DNA of 64,000 nt from JBCDCY01 sp039180875 (GTDB lineage Bacteria > Pseudomonadota > Alphaproteobacteria > Rhodobacterales > Rhodobacteraceae). Below the pieces are notes generated by a model. The model worked only from the letters and a program-made list of their open reading frames with translations. It was not told the DNA's origin and did not search any database. The stretch covers positions 92,645-156,644 of the forward strand of contig JBCDCY010000008.1 in NCBI GenBank assembly GCA_039180875.1, read 5' to 3'. Shown here piece after piece: positions 33,106 through 42,534 of the stretch. A program made the position numbers and the translations under genes. How positions within the stretch are numbered: the first letter of the stretch is position 1; the number at the start of each line of letters is the position of its first letter.

Positions 33106-34800
33106 ATGACGTTCACCATCCAATCGACCGACATCAACGCGACCGGTGACGCCTTCACCTTCGCCGGCGCGGGCGACGGCATCATCGTCACCGACGGCAC
33201 AACGGTCGTCAGCGAAGACGGCAGCGGCATCGTCGGCACCCTCGGCGGTCATACGGTGGACGTCGCCGGCACGGTGATCTCGAACGGAACCGGTGTGGAC
33301 GACGCGGCCATCAGCCTCGATCAGACCGAGGCGACCTTCGTGGACACCATAGTTACGGTGTTTGAGGGCGGCACCGTCCGTGCCCGAAACATAGGCGTCG
33401 AACTCAGCGACTTCGGCACCGTAGTCAACGCCGGTTTGATCTCAGCCGGCGATGAGGGAATTCGACTGACGGACACGGTCGGCGGTCTGACGAATACTGG
33501 GCTTATCCACGGTGATTCCAGTGCCATCGAATTGAACGGCCTCTCGACGATCGACATCAACAATGCCGGCACAATTTCGTCGTTGTCTGACGGCTCGACG
33601 ACGATATCTGCTGCGGACGGAGACGTATTTATCCACAACTCTGGCGCAATCCTGTCAGCCGACGGATTTGCGATCGACGCAGCCAGTCTTGCACTCTTCA
33701 ACACAGGTCACATCGTCGGTTACATATTTGCCGGAAGCGGACCGGTCATCGAAAATACCGGCTCTATCGCTGGTGGGATTGTCTTCAGCGAAGGTGGGAA
33801 CTTCTACTTTGGCACCGCAGGCTCTTTGAGCGAAGCCATCCTCGCCGACGGTGGAGGCGGAAACCGCTTCCTGCTCGGCCAAAGCGGTGAGCGCGCCATC
33901 GGCTCTGACGCTGGCACCGACACCATCGTCGGTGGCGCCGGCGCGGATGAGATCTCGGGGCGCGGCGGCGACGACTCGATCTTCGGCGGGGACGGCGACG
34001 ACCTCTTGTCCGGCGACGATCTCAGCGATCTGCTTTTTGAGATCGTGGCGGATCCGCCGACAGAGCCGGCGTCCGGCGATGACTTCATCCAGGCCGGTCT
34101 TGGCAACGACACGGTGGACGGCGGGCTGGGGCTCGACACGCTCCTCGGCGCGGCGGGCGACGACTCGATCCTCGGCGATGGCGGCGACGACGTGGTCAAG
34201 GGCGGCGACGGCGACGACAGCCTCGACGGCGGCGACGGCGCGGACGAGGTGCGGGGCGGCCACGGCGACGATCTGATCGAGGGCGGTGACGGCGCGGATC
34301 TGCTCGTCGGCGGCAACGGCGACGACAACCTGAGCGGCGGTGGCGCTCAGGACACCCTGAACGGCGGGCGCGGCGACGACACCCTCGACGGGGGCGCGAT
34401 GGCCGATCTGCTGATCGGCGGGGCGGGCGCGGACATGCTCAGCGGTGGCCTCGGCCTCGACACCTTGCGAGGCGGCGATGGGGCCGACAGCCTGGACGGC
34501 GGTGCCTCCTTCGATGTGTTGATGGGCGGCGCTGGGCGCGACGTCCTGACCGGCGGCGGCGCGGCCGACACCTTCGTCCTCCGCCGCGGCGACGGGGCCG
34601 ACACGATCACCGATTTCGGCGACGGGGCGGACGTGCTGGACCTGCGCGACTTCGCCTTCGCCAATCTGGCCGAGGTGATCGCCGCAGGCCAGACGGCAGC
34701 CGGCGGCGGGCGCACGCTCTTCGACTTCGGCGATGGCGACAGCGTGCTGGTCGAGGGTCTCGCCCTGGCCGAGCTCTCCGCGGGCGACGTGCTGATCTGA
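33106..34800 (+). CDS. RTX calcium-binding repeat protein with beta-solenoid N-terminus
   Basis: A 564-residue protein, probably exported by a type I system, with no Sec signal. Residues about 1-270 are low-complexity beta-solenoid-like repeats with recurring NAG/NTG-x-I turns (LINTGLIHG-type, INNAGTISS, FNTGHIVG, IENTGSIAG). Residues about 275-530 hold many GGxGxDxU nonapeptides (GGAGADEISG, GGNGDDNLSG). The C-terminus ends ELSAGDVLI, as in many RTX proteins. No catalytic domain is visible. The codons for residues about 140-245 (33520-33840) are clearly more AT-rich than the surroundings, hinting at different ancestry or weaker selection there. Likely surface or matrix function; unknown. Confidence 0.83.
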   Translation: MTFTIQSTDINATGDAFTFAGAGDGIIVTDGTTVVSEDGSGIVGTLGGHTVDVAGTVISNGTGVDDAAISLDQTEATFVDTIVTVFEGGTVRARNIGVELSDFGTVVNAGLISAGDEGIRLTDTVGGLTNTGLIHGDSSAIELNGLSTIDINNAGTISSLSDGSTTISAADGDVFIHNSGAILSADGFAIDAASLALFNTGHIVGYIFAGSGPVIENTGSIAGGIVFSEGGNFYFGTAGSLSEAILADGGGGNRFLLGQSGERAIGSDAGTDTIVGGAGADEISGRGGDDSIFGGDGDDLLSGDDLSDLLFEIVADPPTEPASGDDFIQAGLGNDTVDGGLGLDTLLGAAGDDSILGDGGDDVVKGGDGDDSLDGGDGADEVRGGHGDDLIEGGDGADLLVGGNGDDNLSGGGAQDTLNGGRGDDTLDGGAMADLLIGGAGADMLSGGLGLDTLRGGDGADSLDGGASFDVLMGGAGRDVLTGGGAADTFVLRRGDGADTITDFGDGADVLDLRDFAFANLAEVIAAGQTAAGGGRTLFDFGDGDSVLVEGLALAELSAGDVLI

Positions 34801-34840
34801 GGGGCATCACGCCCGCCCTTGGGCCGGATGCCTCCGGCGG

Positions 34841-34894
34841 GGATATTTGAGCCAGCAAGAAAGCCCCCTGGGCTTCGCGGTGGCTCAGATATCC
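34841..34894. terminator. Nested hairpin between convergent genes
   Basis: GGATATTTGAGCC (34841-34853) pairs with GGCTCAGATATCC (34882-34894) at 12 of 13 positions, with an inner AAGCCC / GGGCTT stem. It is preceded by GCCTCCGGCGGGGATATTT, a string I recall as recurring downstream of genes in Rhodobacteraceae. It separates the RTX gene from the convergent rppH gene and probably terminates one or both. Confidence 0.6.
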
Positions 34895-34937
34895 AGTGGG
34901 TGCCGGCCAGCGGCGCATCGGTCACCGGGCGGGTGCG

Positions 34938-35420
34938 TCAGCTCACCTGGGCGTGGAACTCCCGGATCACGCGCTCGTAGGTGTCGCGCTTGAACGGCAC
35001 GATCCGGTCGAGCAGATCCTCCGTCGGCATCCAGCACCAAGTGCGAAACTCCCGATGCTCGGTCTCGATGTCGATCAGGCTATCGGGGCCGAGAAAGCGT
35101 AGCAGGAACCAGCGCTGTTTCTGACCACGGTAGCGACCGTTCCAGAGCCGCGGGATCAGGTGGTGCGGCAGATCGTAGGGGATCCAGTCCCGGGTCTCGG
35201 CCAGGATCTCCACGGCATCGGCCGGGATCCCCGTCTCCTCCCGCAACTCCCGCAGCGCGGCTTCTTCCGGCGTCTCGCCCTCGTCGATGCCGCCTTGGGG
35301 CATCTGCCAGGCCTCGCCCTGGGTGTCGAGGCGCTGGCCGGCGAAGACCTCGCCGGCGCCGTTCAGCACCATCAAGCCAACACAGGGCCGATAGGGCAGC
35401 GCATCGTAGCTTGCCGTCAT
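34938..35420 (-). CDS. rppH: RNA pyrophosphohydrolase RppH
   Basis: A 160-residue Nudix hydrolase that removes pyrophosphate from mRNA 5' ends. The Nudix box [20 protein letters not shown] runs into TGI as expected, and N-terminal [11 protein letters not shown] plus QMPQGG are typical of RppH rather than generic Nudix proteins. The length is normal. It follows ctpA in the same direction with a 34 bp gap, as in the gpmI - envC - ctpA - rppH order of many alphaproteobacteria. Confidence 0.92.
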   Translation of the reverse strand: MTASYDALPYRPCVGLMVLNGAGEVFAGQRLDTQGEAWQMPQGGIDEGETPEEAALRELREETGIPADAVEILAETRDWIPYDLPHHLIPRLWNGRYRGQKQRWFLLRFLGPDSLIDIETEHREFRTWCWMPTEDLLDRIVPFKRDTYERVIREFHAQVS

Positions 35421-35454
35421 GGTCGCGCGCGGTCGGTTGTTCTGAGGCGCAGCC

Positions 35455-36780
35455 TCAGCGGTTCTCGGCCAGCACGCTCAGCCCCTTCAGCACGTCGAGG
35501 GCGTAGGCGAGTTGCAGGTCTTCTTCGCGCAGCTGGGCCGCATCCTCGAGCCGGCGCCGCTCCGCCTCCAGCTGCCGACGCTCATCGTCGGTGTAGCTGT
35601 CGTTGTCGAGGGAGCCGCGAAGATCGGCCTCCGTCCGGCGCTGCACGCTTTCGTCCTCGGCGAACTGGCGCTGCTGCACCAGGATGTCGGGCTCGATGCC
35701 GAGCCGCTGGATCGAGCGGCCGGAGGGCGTGTAGTAGCGCGCCGTCGTCAGCCGGATCGCACCGCGGCCCTGGAGCGGCATGATGGTTTGCACCGAGCCC
35801 TTCCCGAAGCTCTTGGAGCCGAGGATGATAGCGCGCTGGTGATCTTGCAGCGCGCCCGCCACGATTTCCGAGGCGGAGGCAGAGCCGCCGTTGATCAGCA
35901 CCACGATCGGCCGCCCGCCGGCCAGATCGCCTTCGGTGGCGTTGTAGCGCTCGCTCTCCTCCGGGTTGCGGCCGCGGGTGGAGACGATTTCACCGGCGTC
36001 AAGGAAGGCGTCCGAGACCTCGATCGCCTGGGTGAGGAGACCGCCCGGGTTATTCCGCAGGTCGATGACGAAGCCCTCGACATTTTCAATGCCGCCAAGC
36101 TCTTCTACCTGTTCGTTGATCTCACGCTCGAGGTTGGGGAAGGTCTGCTGGTTGAACGTTGTGACCCGGACGATCACCGCCTCACCCTCGGTCCGGGCGC
36201 GCACGGCGCGGATCTGGATGGTGTCGCGCACGAGCGTGACGTCGAAGGGTTCGTCCCGCCCCTCGCGGATGATGGTCACCGTGATCTCGGAGCCCACCGG
36301 GCCGCGCATCCGCTCCACCGCCTCGTTAAGGTTGAGGCCGAGCACCGGCTCGTTGTCCACATGGGTGATGAAGTCGCCCGCCTCGATCCCGGCCCGGGCG
36401 GCCGGCGTGTCGTCGATCGGCGAGACGACGCGGACAAAGCCGTCCTCCAACGTCACCTCGATGCCGAGGCCACCGAATTCACCCCTGGTCTGGGTTCGCA
36501 TGTCATCGAAATCGTCCGGCGGCAGATAGCTCGAATGGGGATCGAGCGACGACAGCATGCCGTCGATCGCCGCCTCGATCAGCTCGCTGTCCTGCACATC
36601 CTCGACATAGACGCTTCGGATGCGCTCGAAGATATCGCCGAAGAGGTCGAGGTATTCATAGGTGGAGCGTGTGTGGGAGGTTTGCTCCTGCGCCTCGGCC
36701 ACCAGGGGGGCGAGAAACTGCGTCGTGGCGATCACGCCGGCCACAGCGCCGGCGGCCGCAGCCATCATGAACTTGTTCAT
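35455..36780 (-). CDS. ctpA: Carboxy-terminal processing protease (S41)
   Basis: A 441-residue periplasmic serine protease with an N-terminal signal or anchor ([20 protein letters not shown]). A PDZ domain (about 95-175) contains [20 protein letters not shown]. The catalytic Ser in [10 protein letters not shown] and Lys in SFGKGSVQ form the S41 dyad. Such proteases trim C-termini of envelope proteins and affect cell-wall hydrolases. It overlaps the EnvC-like gene by 4 nt, consistent with shared control of peptidoglycan splitting. Confidence 0.92.
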   Translation of the reverse strand: MNKFMMAAAAGAVAGVIATTQFLAPLVAEAQEQTSHTRSTYEYLDLFGDIFERIRSVYVEDVQDSELIEAAIDGMLSSLDPHSSYLPPDDFDDMRTQTRGEFGGLGIEVTLEDGFVRVVSPIDDTPAARAGIEAGDFITHVDNEPVLGLNLNEAVERMRGPVGSEITVTIIREGRDEPFDVTLVRDTIQIRAVRARTEGEAVIVRVTTFNQQTFPNLEREINEQVEELGGIENVEGFVIDLRNNPGGLLTQAIEVSDAFLDAGEIVSTRGRNPEESERYNATEGDLAGGRPIVVLINGGSASASEIVAGALQDHQRAIILGSKSFGKGSVQTIMPLQGRGAIRLTTARYYTPSGRSIQRLGIEPDILVQQRQFAEDESVQRRTEADLRGSLDNDSYTDDERRQLEAERRRLEDAAQLREEDLQLAYALDVLKGLSVLAENR

Positions 36781-37910
36781 TGCGCATCTATCCTATCGTC
36801 GGGTGCCTGCAGCCAAGGCTCCGGATCCACCGGATCGCCCGCCCGCCGCAATTCCATGTACAGGGTCCTGACATGATCCTCGGCGCTCGTGCCCTGGCTT
36901 TCAATCATAAATTCTTCCGCCTGCCCAGTCGGCCCCCCAAGGATGCCGAGCGGTTCGCCGCGCCCGATGATCTCCCCCACTTCGCGGTCGATCCGGGCCA
37001 ACCCCGTCAACACGATAAGGACATCGGGCGCAGGTTCCAGCATGGCGATCTGACCCAGGTCGAGAAAACTCCCGGCATAACGCAGAGTTGAACGCCAGGG
37101 GGCGACCACCAGCCCGCCGCTCGCCGCTTCGAAAGTCACGCCGGGCCGGGCGACGCCGGCCGCATCGGTCGCGCCGAAGCGGCGCAGGATCGGCCCGGCG
37201 ACCGGTGGCAAAAGCTCGCCTTCGGCTTCGGCGAACGGGGTCGGCGGCTCTGCCACCGCCGGCAGGCGGGCCAGGAGGGCGGCGAATTCCGAGAGATCGC
37301 CGCTGTCCTCGCGAATCTGGGCCAGCCGGCGCAGATCGGGTCGCGGCGGGCGGCGCCGACGGTCGAGCGCATCGGCCAGGGCGGCGCGGGCGCGCTGCAG
37401 ACCGGTGAGCCCGGCCCGCAGGGTTGTCGTGGCGTCGGCCTGGGCCCGGGCGACCGCCTCAACCTCGGCCAAGCGGGCGCGGAGCGTCGCCGCCTCTTCC
37501 TCCAGCGTCGGCAGGGCGCTCGCCACCATCTGCGCCGCCCGGGCCGAGCCGGCCGGTCCCGAGGGATGGAGCAGGAGCGAGGGCGGCGGGGCCCGGCCGA
37601 GGGTCTGCAAGACGCCGATCAGGCGCGCCGTCTCGGCCCGCTGGGCCCGCACCTCTGCCGCGACCGAGCTCGCCTCGACCGCCAGGCTCCGCTCGACCTC
37701 CCGCCCGGCGGCAAGGCCGGCCTCATAGGCCTGCACGGCGCGGGCCAGCGCCGCCAGCCGGTTCGCCGCCGTGCTGGCCTCGTCGAGCGCATCGGCCGCT
37801 TCGTCGATCATCACCGCCGCCGCGCTCATGCGGAGCGTCGCCCCGTCCTCGGCCCCCACGGGCGAGGCGGCGAGCCAACCGACCACCGCCATAAGCGGCC
37901 CCCACCTCAC
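36777..37910 (-). CDS. EnvC-like murein hydrolase activator
   Basis: A 377-residue periplasmic protein with a short signal sequence (GPLMAVVGWLAASPVGA), a long coiled-coil region (about 30-215) and a C-terminal LytM/M23-like domain (about 235-360). The zinc-ligand histidines of active M23 peptidases are absent, for example in SGGLVVAPWRSTLRYAGS, as in EnvC, which activates amidases instead of cutting. The start is a GTG in the GTGA overlap with the gpmI stop. It is followed by ctpA with a 4 nt overlap. Confidence 0.85.
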   Translation of the reverse strand: MRWGPLMAVVGWLAASPVGAEDGATLRMSAAAVMIDEAADALDEASTAANRLAALARAVQAYEAGLAAGREVERSLAVEASSVAAEVRAQRAETARLIGVLQTLGRAPPPSLLLHPSGPAGSARAAQMVASALPTLEEEAATLRARLAEVEAVARAQADATTTLRAGLTGLQRARAALADALDRRRRPPRPDLRRLAQIREDSGDLSEFAALLARLPAVAEPPTPFAEAEGELLPPVAGPILRRFGATDAAGVARPGVTFEAASGGLVVAPWRSTLRYAGSFLDLGQIAMLEPAPDVLIVLTGLARIDREVGEIIGRGEPLGILGGPTGQAEEFMIESQGTSAEDHVRTLYMELRRAGDPVDPEPWLQAPDDRIDAQ

Positions 37911-39445
37911 GCGACCGGTCCAGCGAGCAGCGACCGCCCGGTCATCTCTTCGGGCTGCGCCAGGCCCATCAGCGCCAGCAGCGTTGGCGCCAGATCGGCG
38001 AGCTTGCCGTCCGGCCGCAGCGCCCCGTCCGGTCCGCCGATCACCACGACGGGCACCGGGTTGAGGGTATGGGCCGTATGGGGCCCGCCGGTTTCGGGAT
38101 CGACCATGGTCTCGCAGTTGCCGTGGTCGGCGGTCAGCACCATGACGCCGCCCACCTCCTCCAGCGCCGTGAGGGCCTGGCCGACGCCCTGATCCACCAC
38201 CTCGCAGGCCCGGATCGCGGCGTCGAGATCGCCGGTATGGCCCACCATGTCGGGGTTGGCGTAGTTGACCACGATCAGGTCGTGGCGCTGCTCGCGGATG
38301 GCGCGGACGAGATGCGCCGTCACCTCGGCCGCCGCCATCTCCGGCGCCAGGTCGTAGGTGCGGACCTTGGGCGAGGCCGGCATCTGGCGGTCTTCACCCT
38401 CGTGCGGCGTCTCGAGCCCGCCGTTCAGGAAGAAGGTGACGTGGGGGTATTTCTCCGTCTCGGCCAGGCGGAACTGGGTCTTGCCCTGGGCCGCGACCCA
38501 GGCGCCGAGGGTGTTGGCGATGTCGGCGGGCGGGAACATCGCGGGCAGGAAGCCGTCGAGACGGTCGGAGTAGCTGACGAGGCCGAGGGCCGCGGCGAGA
38601 TCCGGCGCGCTGCGCTCGAAGCCGTCGAAACCCGGATCGACCAGGGCGGCGAGCAATTGGCGCGCCCGGTCGGCCCGGAAGTTGAGGAAGAAGATCCCGT
38701 CCTGCCCCGGCGCCAGACCCGTATGGGCGGGCATGACATGCGGCGTGACGAACTCGTCCGTCTCCCCTGTCCCATAGGCCGCGGTGATGGCGGCGACGGG
38801 ATCGTCCGCCGCCGGCCCCTCGCCACGGGCGATGGCGCGGAACGCAGCCTCCGTCCGGTCCCAGCGGGTATCCCGATCCATGGCGTAGAAGCGGCCGGAG
38901 ACCGTGGCGACTGCGACGTCCGCCATCTCGGCAATTGCGCTCAGCAATGACGCGATCTGAGCCTTCGCCGTCTTCGGTCCCACGTCACGGCCGTCGAGGA
39001 AGAGGTGCAGGCGCACCGGGACGCCGACGGAGGAGATCACCCGCGCCGCCTCCTCGAAATGACGTCGATGGGCGTGCACGCCGCCGTCGCTCGCAAGGCC
39101 GAGGAGGTGGGCGGTGCCGCCGCGCTCCCGCAGCGTGGCAATGAAGGCCGTGAGCTCCTCATTGCGGGCGAAATCCCCGTCGGCGATGGCCTGGTCGATC
39201 CGCGGCAGATCCATCCAGACCACACGGCCCGCGCCGATATTGGTGTGGCCGACCTCGGAATTGCCCATCTGCCCGTCCGGCAGACCGACCGCCGGCCCGT
39301 GGGCGGTCAGCGTCGCGTGGGGGAAGTCGCGCATGATGCGGTCGAAGACCGGGGTGTCGGCGAGTGCCACGGCATTCGCCTCCCGCTCCGCGCGCAGACC
39401 CCACCCATCGAGAATGCAGAGCACGACAGGTTTCGGCGCGGGCAT
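37907..39445 (-). CDS. gpmI: 2,3-bisphosphoglycerate-independent phosphoglycerate mutase
   Basis: A 512-residue dimanganese enzyme interconverting 3- and 2-phosphoglycerate in glycolysis and gluconeogenesis. LCILDGWGL provides a metal ligand, Ser63 in GQMGNSEVGHTNIG is the phosphorylated residue, and TADHGNCE plus HTAHTLNPVP supply further ligands. The ATG at 39445 is preceded by CCGGAG. The length is normal. It heads the gpmI - envC-like - ctpA - rppH cluster. Confidence 0.95.
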   Translation of the reverse strand: MPAPKPVVLCILDGWGLRAEREANAVALADTPVFDRIMRDFPHATLTAHGPAVGLPDGQMGNSEVGHTNIGAGRVVWMDLPRIDQAIADGDFARNEELTAFIATLRERGGTAHLLGLASDGGVHAHRRHFEEAARVISSVGVPVRLHLFLDGRDVGPKTAKAQIASLLSAIAEMADVAVATVSGRFYAMDRDTRWDRTEAAFRAIARGEGPAADDPVAAITAAYGTGETDEFVTPHVMPAHTGLAPGQDGIFFLNFRADRARQLLAALVDPGFDGFERSAPDLAAALGLVSYSDRLDGFLPAMFPPADIANTLGAWVAAQGKTQFRLAETEKYPHVTFFLNGGLETPHEGEDRQMPASPKVRTYDLAPEMAAAEVTAHLVRAIREQRHDLIVVNYANPDMVGHTGDLDAAIRACEVVDQGVGQALTALEEVGGVMVLTADHGNCETMVDPETGGPHTAHTLNPVPVVVIGGPDGALRPDGKLADLAPTLLALMGLAQPEEMTGRSLLAGPVA

Positions 39446-39507
39446 CGGGCGTCTCCGGAGATCTGGCTTATCGGGATACGGCGATCGCCGCCGGGCCGCA
39501 ACGGCCC

Positions 39508-41088
39508 CTAGTCTGCGGGCGCGATCAGGGCGCGCAGCGTCTCCAGCCGGTCCGCCTCTGCCGCCGGTTTGTCCCAGCGGATGCGCTTGATGCGGGGAAA
39601 GCGCATGGCGACGCCGCTCTTGTGCCGGGTGGAGACGTGGATGGCGTCGAAGGCCACCTCGAAAACCAACTCCGGCACCACGGCGCGGACGGGGCCGAAA
39701 CGCTCGGTGAAGTTGTTGCGGATCCAGCGGTCGAGCTGTTCGAGCTCGCTGTCGGTGTAGCCGGAATAGGCCTTGCCGACGGGCAGCAGCACCGGCCCCT
39801 CCGGCCCATCGGTCCAGGCCCCGAAGGTGAAATCGGAGTAGTAGCTCGACCGCTTGCCGTGGCCGCGCTGCGCGTACATTAGCACGCAGTCGGCCGAGAG
39901 CGGATCGCGCTTCCACTTGAACCAGGGGCCCTGGGGGCGGCCGGCGACGTAGGCGGCGTCGCGCCGCTTCAGCATCAGGCCCTCCATCGCCTGGACCCGG
40001 GCGTCGTCGCGGATCGCGGCCAGCGCCTCCCAGCTCTCGAAGGGCACGAGGGGGGAGAGGTCGAGGCGCTCGGGCCGCACCTCCTCCATCCAGGTCTCGA
40101 GCCGTTGACGGCGGGCGTCGAAGGGAAGCGGGCGCAGATCCTCTCCGGCGGCCTCGAGGATGTCGTAGGCGCGGATCGCCGCCGGGTTCTCGATCAGCAT
40201 CTTCGCGCTCACCGCCTTCCGCCCCAGCCGCTTCTGCAGATCGGGGAACGGGGCGACGACGCCGTCGCGGATGACCAAAAGCTCCCCGTCGATCACGGCG
40301 TGCCAGTCGAGCGCCTCGACCACGTCGGGGAAGGACTGGGAGATGTCCTCTCCCGTCCTTGTATAGAGCCGCCGGCCACCGGGGCCGGAGACGGCCTGCA
40401 CCCGGACGCCGTCCCACTTCCACTCTGCCGCGTAGGCCGCAGGCTCCAGATCGGCCAACCGCTCCGCTTCCAGCGGATTGGCGAGCATCACCGGGCGAAA
40501 GGCGAGTCTGAGGTCGAGATCCGGGCGCGGGCCGCCGCCGAGCCAGGCGAAGAGCGCCTCGTAGGGTGGCTCCAGCGCGAACCACATCTCCTCGATCTCG
40601 CGCAGTTGCTCGGCGTCCGCCGCCAGCGCCGTCTTCACCAGGCGAGCGGACGCGCCGACGCGCATGCCGCCGGTGCAGAGCTTGATGAGGGCGAGGCGCG
40701 CGCTCGGTTCCAACCGGTCGAGCAGATCGGCGACCACCCGGGCCCGGCCCGTACGCCCGGTCTCCCGCAAGGTGTGCACCACCTCGTCTAGGCGCGGCGA
40801 GGCCTCGGCCGGCGCCTCCCCCGGCCAGATCAGCGCCACCGTCTCCGCCAGGTCGCCGACGAAGTCGTAGCTGAGGCGGAAGAGCACGGGATCGACCCGC
40901 TCCTCCACCAGCCCGCGGATGACGGAGGAGGTGAGGTGCGGCAGCTCCAACGTCCCCGCAAGCGAGGCGAGCGCCCAGCCGCGGTCGGGATCCGGCGTCT
41001 CAGCAAAGTAGCGGCTGAGGTGGGCGAGCTTGCCGTTGCGGGCGGGCGTCAGCACCAGCGCCTCGAGCAGGCGGGCGAAGCGCCTCAT
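39508..41088 (-). CDS. ATP-dependent DNA ligase
   Basis: A 526-residue ligase with an N-terminal DNA-binding domain (about 1-190), a nucleotidyltransferase domain with the adenylation lysine in EWKWDGVRVQ, and an OB domain to the C-terminus (FEVAFDAIHVSTRHKSGVAM). This is the bacterial LigB/LigC-like type found beside a metallo-beta-lactamase exonuclease, not the multidomain LigD. It overlaps that exonuclease gene by 4 nt, implying one repair module. No Ku gene is seen here. Confidence 0.92.
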   Translation of the reverse strand: MRRFARLLEALVLTPARNGKLAHLSRYFAETPDPDRGWALASLAGTLELPHLTSSVIRGLVEERVDPVLFRLSYDFVGDLAETVALIWPGEAPAEASPRLDEVVHTLRETGRTGRARVVADLLDRLEPSARLALIKLCTGGMRVGASARLVKTALAADAEQLREIEEMWFALEPPYEALFAWLGGGPRPDLDLRLAFRPVMLANPLEAERLADLEPAAYAAEWKWDGVRVQAVSGPGGRRLYTRTGEDISQSFPDVVEALDWHAVIDGELLVIRDGVVAPFPDLQKRLGRKAVSAKMLIENPAAIRAYDILEAAGEDLRPLPFDARRQRLETWMEEVRPERLDLSPLVPFESWEALAAIRDDARVQAMEGLMLKRRDAAYVAGRPQGPWFKWKRDPLSADCVLMYAQRGHGKRSSYYSDFTFGAWTDGPEGPVLLPVGKAYSGYTDSELEQLDRWIRNNFTERFGPVRAVVPELVFEVAFDAIHVSTRHKSGVAMRFPRIKRIRWDKPAAEADRLETLRALIAPAD

Positions 41089-42089
41089 GCCTCCTCCCCA
41101 GCATCGCTCCGCCCCGCGAGCGACAGGGGTGCCGCGTCGATCCCCTGCCCCGCGCACCAATGACAGAGCGCCTCCTCGGCGCCGTGGGTGACCCAGATCG
41201 TCTCGGCCCCAACCTCCTGGATCGTCGCGGTCAGTCCGTCCCAATCGGCATGGTCGGAGATGATGAGCGCCATCTCCACCCCGCGCTGCTTGGCCCGCTG
41301 GCGGACCTGCATCCAGCCGGAGACGCCGACCGGCACAGGGTCCGGCAGCCGCCGGGCCCAGCGATCGGCGAGCGCCCCAGGCGGCGCCAGCACAATCTCA
41401 CCGCGGAGCGCCTCCTTCCCCGTGTCGGCCACCGGTAGCAGCGGGCCGAGGGGGATGCCGAGGCGCTCATAGACCTCACAGAGCTTGGCGAGCGCGCCGT
41501 GCAGGTAGAGCGGCCGCTCCCACCCCGCGCGGCGGAGCTCCGCAATCACCCGCTGGGCCTTGCCGAGGGCATAGACGCCGAGCAGGTGGCAGCGCTCCGG
41601 CGCCGCGGCGACGGAGGTGAGGAGGCGGGCGATCTCGTCCTCCACCGGCGGGTGGCGAAAGACCGGCAGGCCGAACGTCGCCTCCGTCACGAAAAGATCG
41701 CAGGGCGTAAGCTCGAACGCCGCGCAGGTTGGATCGGCCGCCCGCTTATAGTCGCCGGAGACGACGGCGCGGCGACCCCCGGCCTCCACCACCACCTGGG
41801 CGGAGCCGAGGACGTGACCGGCTGGCACCAGGCGGATCGTCGCCTCGCCAAGGCGCAGCGCCTCACCGGGCGGCAGGGGCTGTACGTTGCCGAACGCCTC
41901 ATCGCCGTAGCGGGCGCGCGCGATGGCGCAGGTCTCGGGCGTGGCCAGCAGCGCGCGGGAGCCCGGGCGGCAGTGGTCGCCGTGGGCGTGGGTGACGACA
42001 GCGCGATCGACGGCCCGGACGGGGTCGATCCAGACGCCTGCCGGGGGGCACCAGATGCCCGCGTCGCGGACCTGCAGAAGGGGCTCCAC
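41085..42089 (-). CDS. Ligase-associated metallo-beta-lactamase exonuclease
   Basis: A 334-residue metallo-beta-lactamase/beta-CASP-type nuclease with the zinc motif THAHGDH, further ligands in VSGDYK and LIISDHADW, and the C-terminal VTHGAE motif. Proteins of this type are encoded beside ATP-dependent ligases and are thought to process DNA ends before sealing. The Lhr-type helicase and PdeM-like phosphoesterase that often accompany the pair are not in this window. Confidence 0.9.
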   Translation of the reverse strand: MEPLLQVRDAGIWCPPAGVWIDPVRAVDRAVVTHAHGDHCRPGSRALLATPETCAIARARYGDEAFGNVQPLPPGEALRLGEATIRLVPAGHVLGSAQVVVEAGGRRAVVSGDYKRAADPTCAAFELTPCDLFVTEATFGLPVFRHPPVEDEIARLLTSVAAAPERCHLLGVYALGKAQRVIAELRRAGWERPLYLHGALAKLCEVYERLGIPLGPLLPVADTGKEALRGEIVLAPPGALADRWARRLPDPVPVGVSGWMQVRQRAKQRGVEMALIISDHADWDGLTATIQEVGAETIWVTHGAEEALCHWCAGQGIDAAPLSLAGRSDAGEEA

Positions 42090-42101
42090 CCGCGCGGCGC
42101 C

Positions 42102-42524
42102 TCAGGGCAGGTCCGTGCCGGCGACGTGGCGGCGGAAGGCGGTGCGCAGGATCTCAAGCTCGGCGCGGAGGGCGGCGACCTCCGCCCCCAGATCCAGCAG
42201 GCCGTCGCCTTGGACGGAGAGCGTGATCTCAGCGAGCGGCGCCGGATCGTCGGCGGTGCGAAAGGCGATGACCTGCACGCCGGGCGTCAGCGCCGTCGGC
42301 GGCAGGGTGGCGCGCACGCTGTAGCGGCCGCGGGCGCCGGGATCGGCCAAGACCTCTGCCTCCCCCACATCGTCGCCGTTCACCACGAGGCGGAGGCGCG
42401 GCGGCACCTCGCCGGGCGCGCTCAGCCGGCCCTCGATGGCACCGGCGGCTAGGGTCGTGAGCTCCAGCGCCGGCTGTCCGGCCCGGACCGGCGCGCGGGT
42501 CTCGACGGCGTCCTTCACGGCCAC
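42102..42524 (-). CDS. Hypothetical protein, beta-rich with coiled-coil end
   Basis: Unrecognised 140-residue protein. The first 105 residues look like a beta-sandwich (GAIEGRLSAPGEVPPRLRLV, YSVRATLPPTALTPGVQVIA), and the last 25 form a short charged helix (LGAEVAALRAELEILRTAFR). The start is a GTG at 42524 with only weak ribosome-binding signal. It lies 10 bp after another uncharacterised gene in the same direction, suggesting joint expression. No function can be assigned. Confidence 0.6.
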   Translation of the reverse strand: MAVKDAVETRAPVRAGQPALELTTLAAGAIEGRLSAPGEVPPRLRLVVNGDDVGEAEVLADPGARGRYSVRATLPPTALTPGVQVIAFRTADDPAPLAEITLSVQGDGLLDLGAEVAALRAELEILRTAFRRHVAGTDLP

Positions 42525-42534
42525 ACGCCCGCCA

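Noticed and set aside
37907..40585. A much longer reading of gpmI extending upstream
   Set aside because: The extra part overlaps the ligase gene and is not homologous to phosphoglycerate mutase; the ATG at 39445 with CCGGAG gives the family length.
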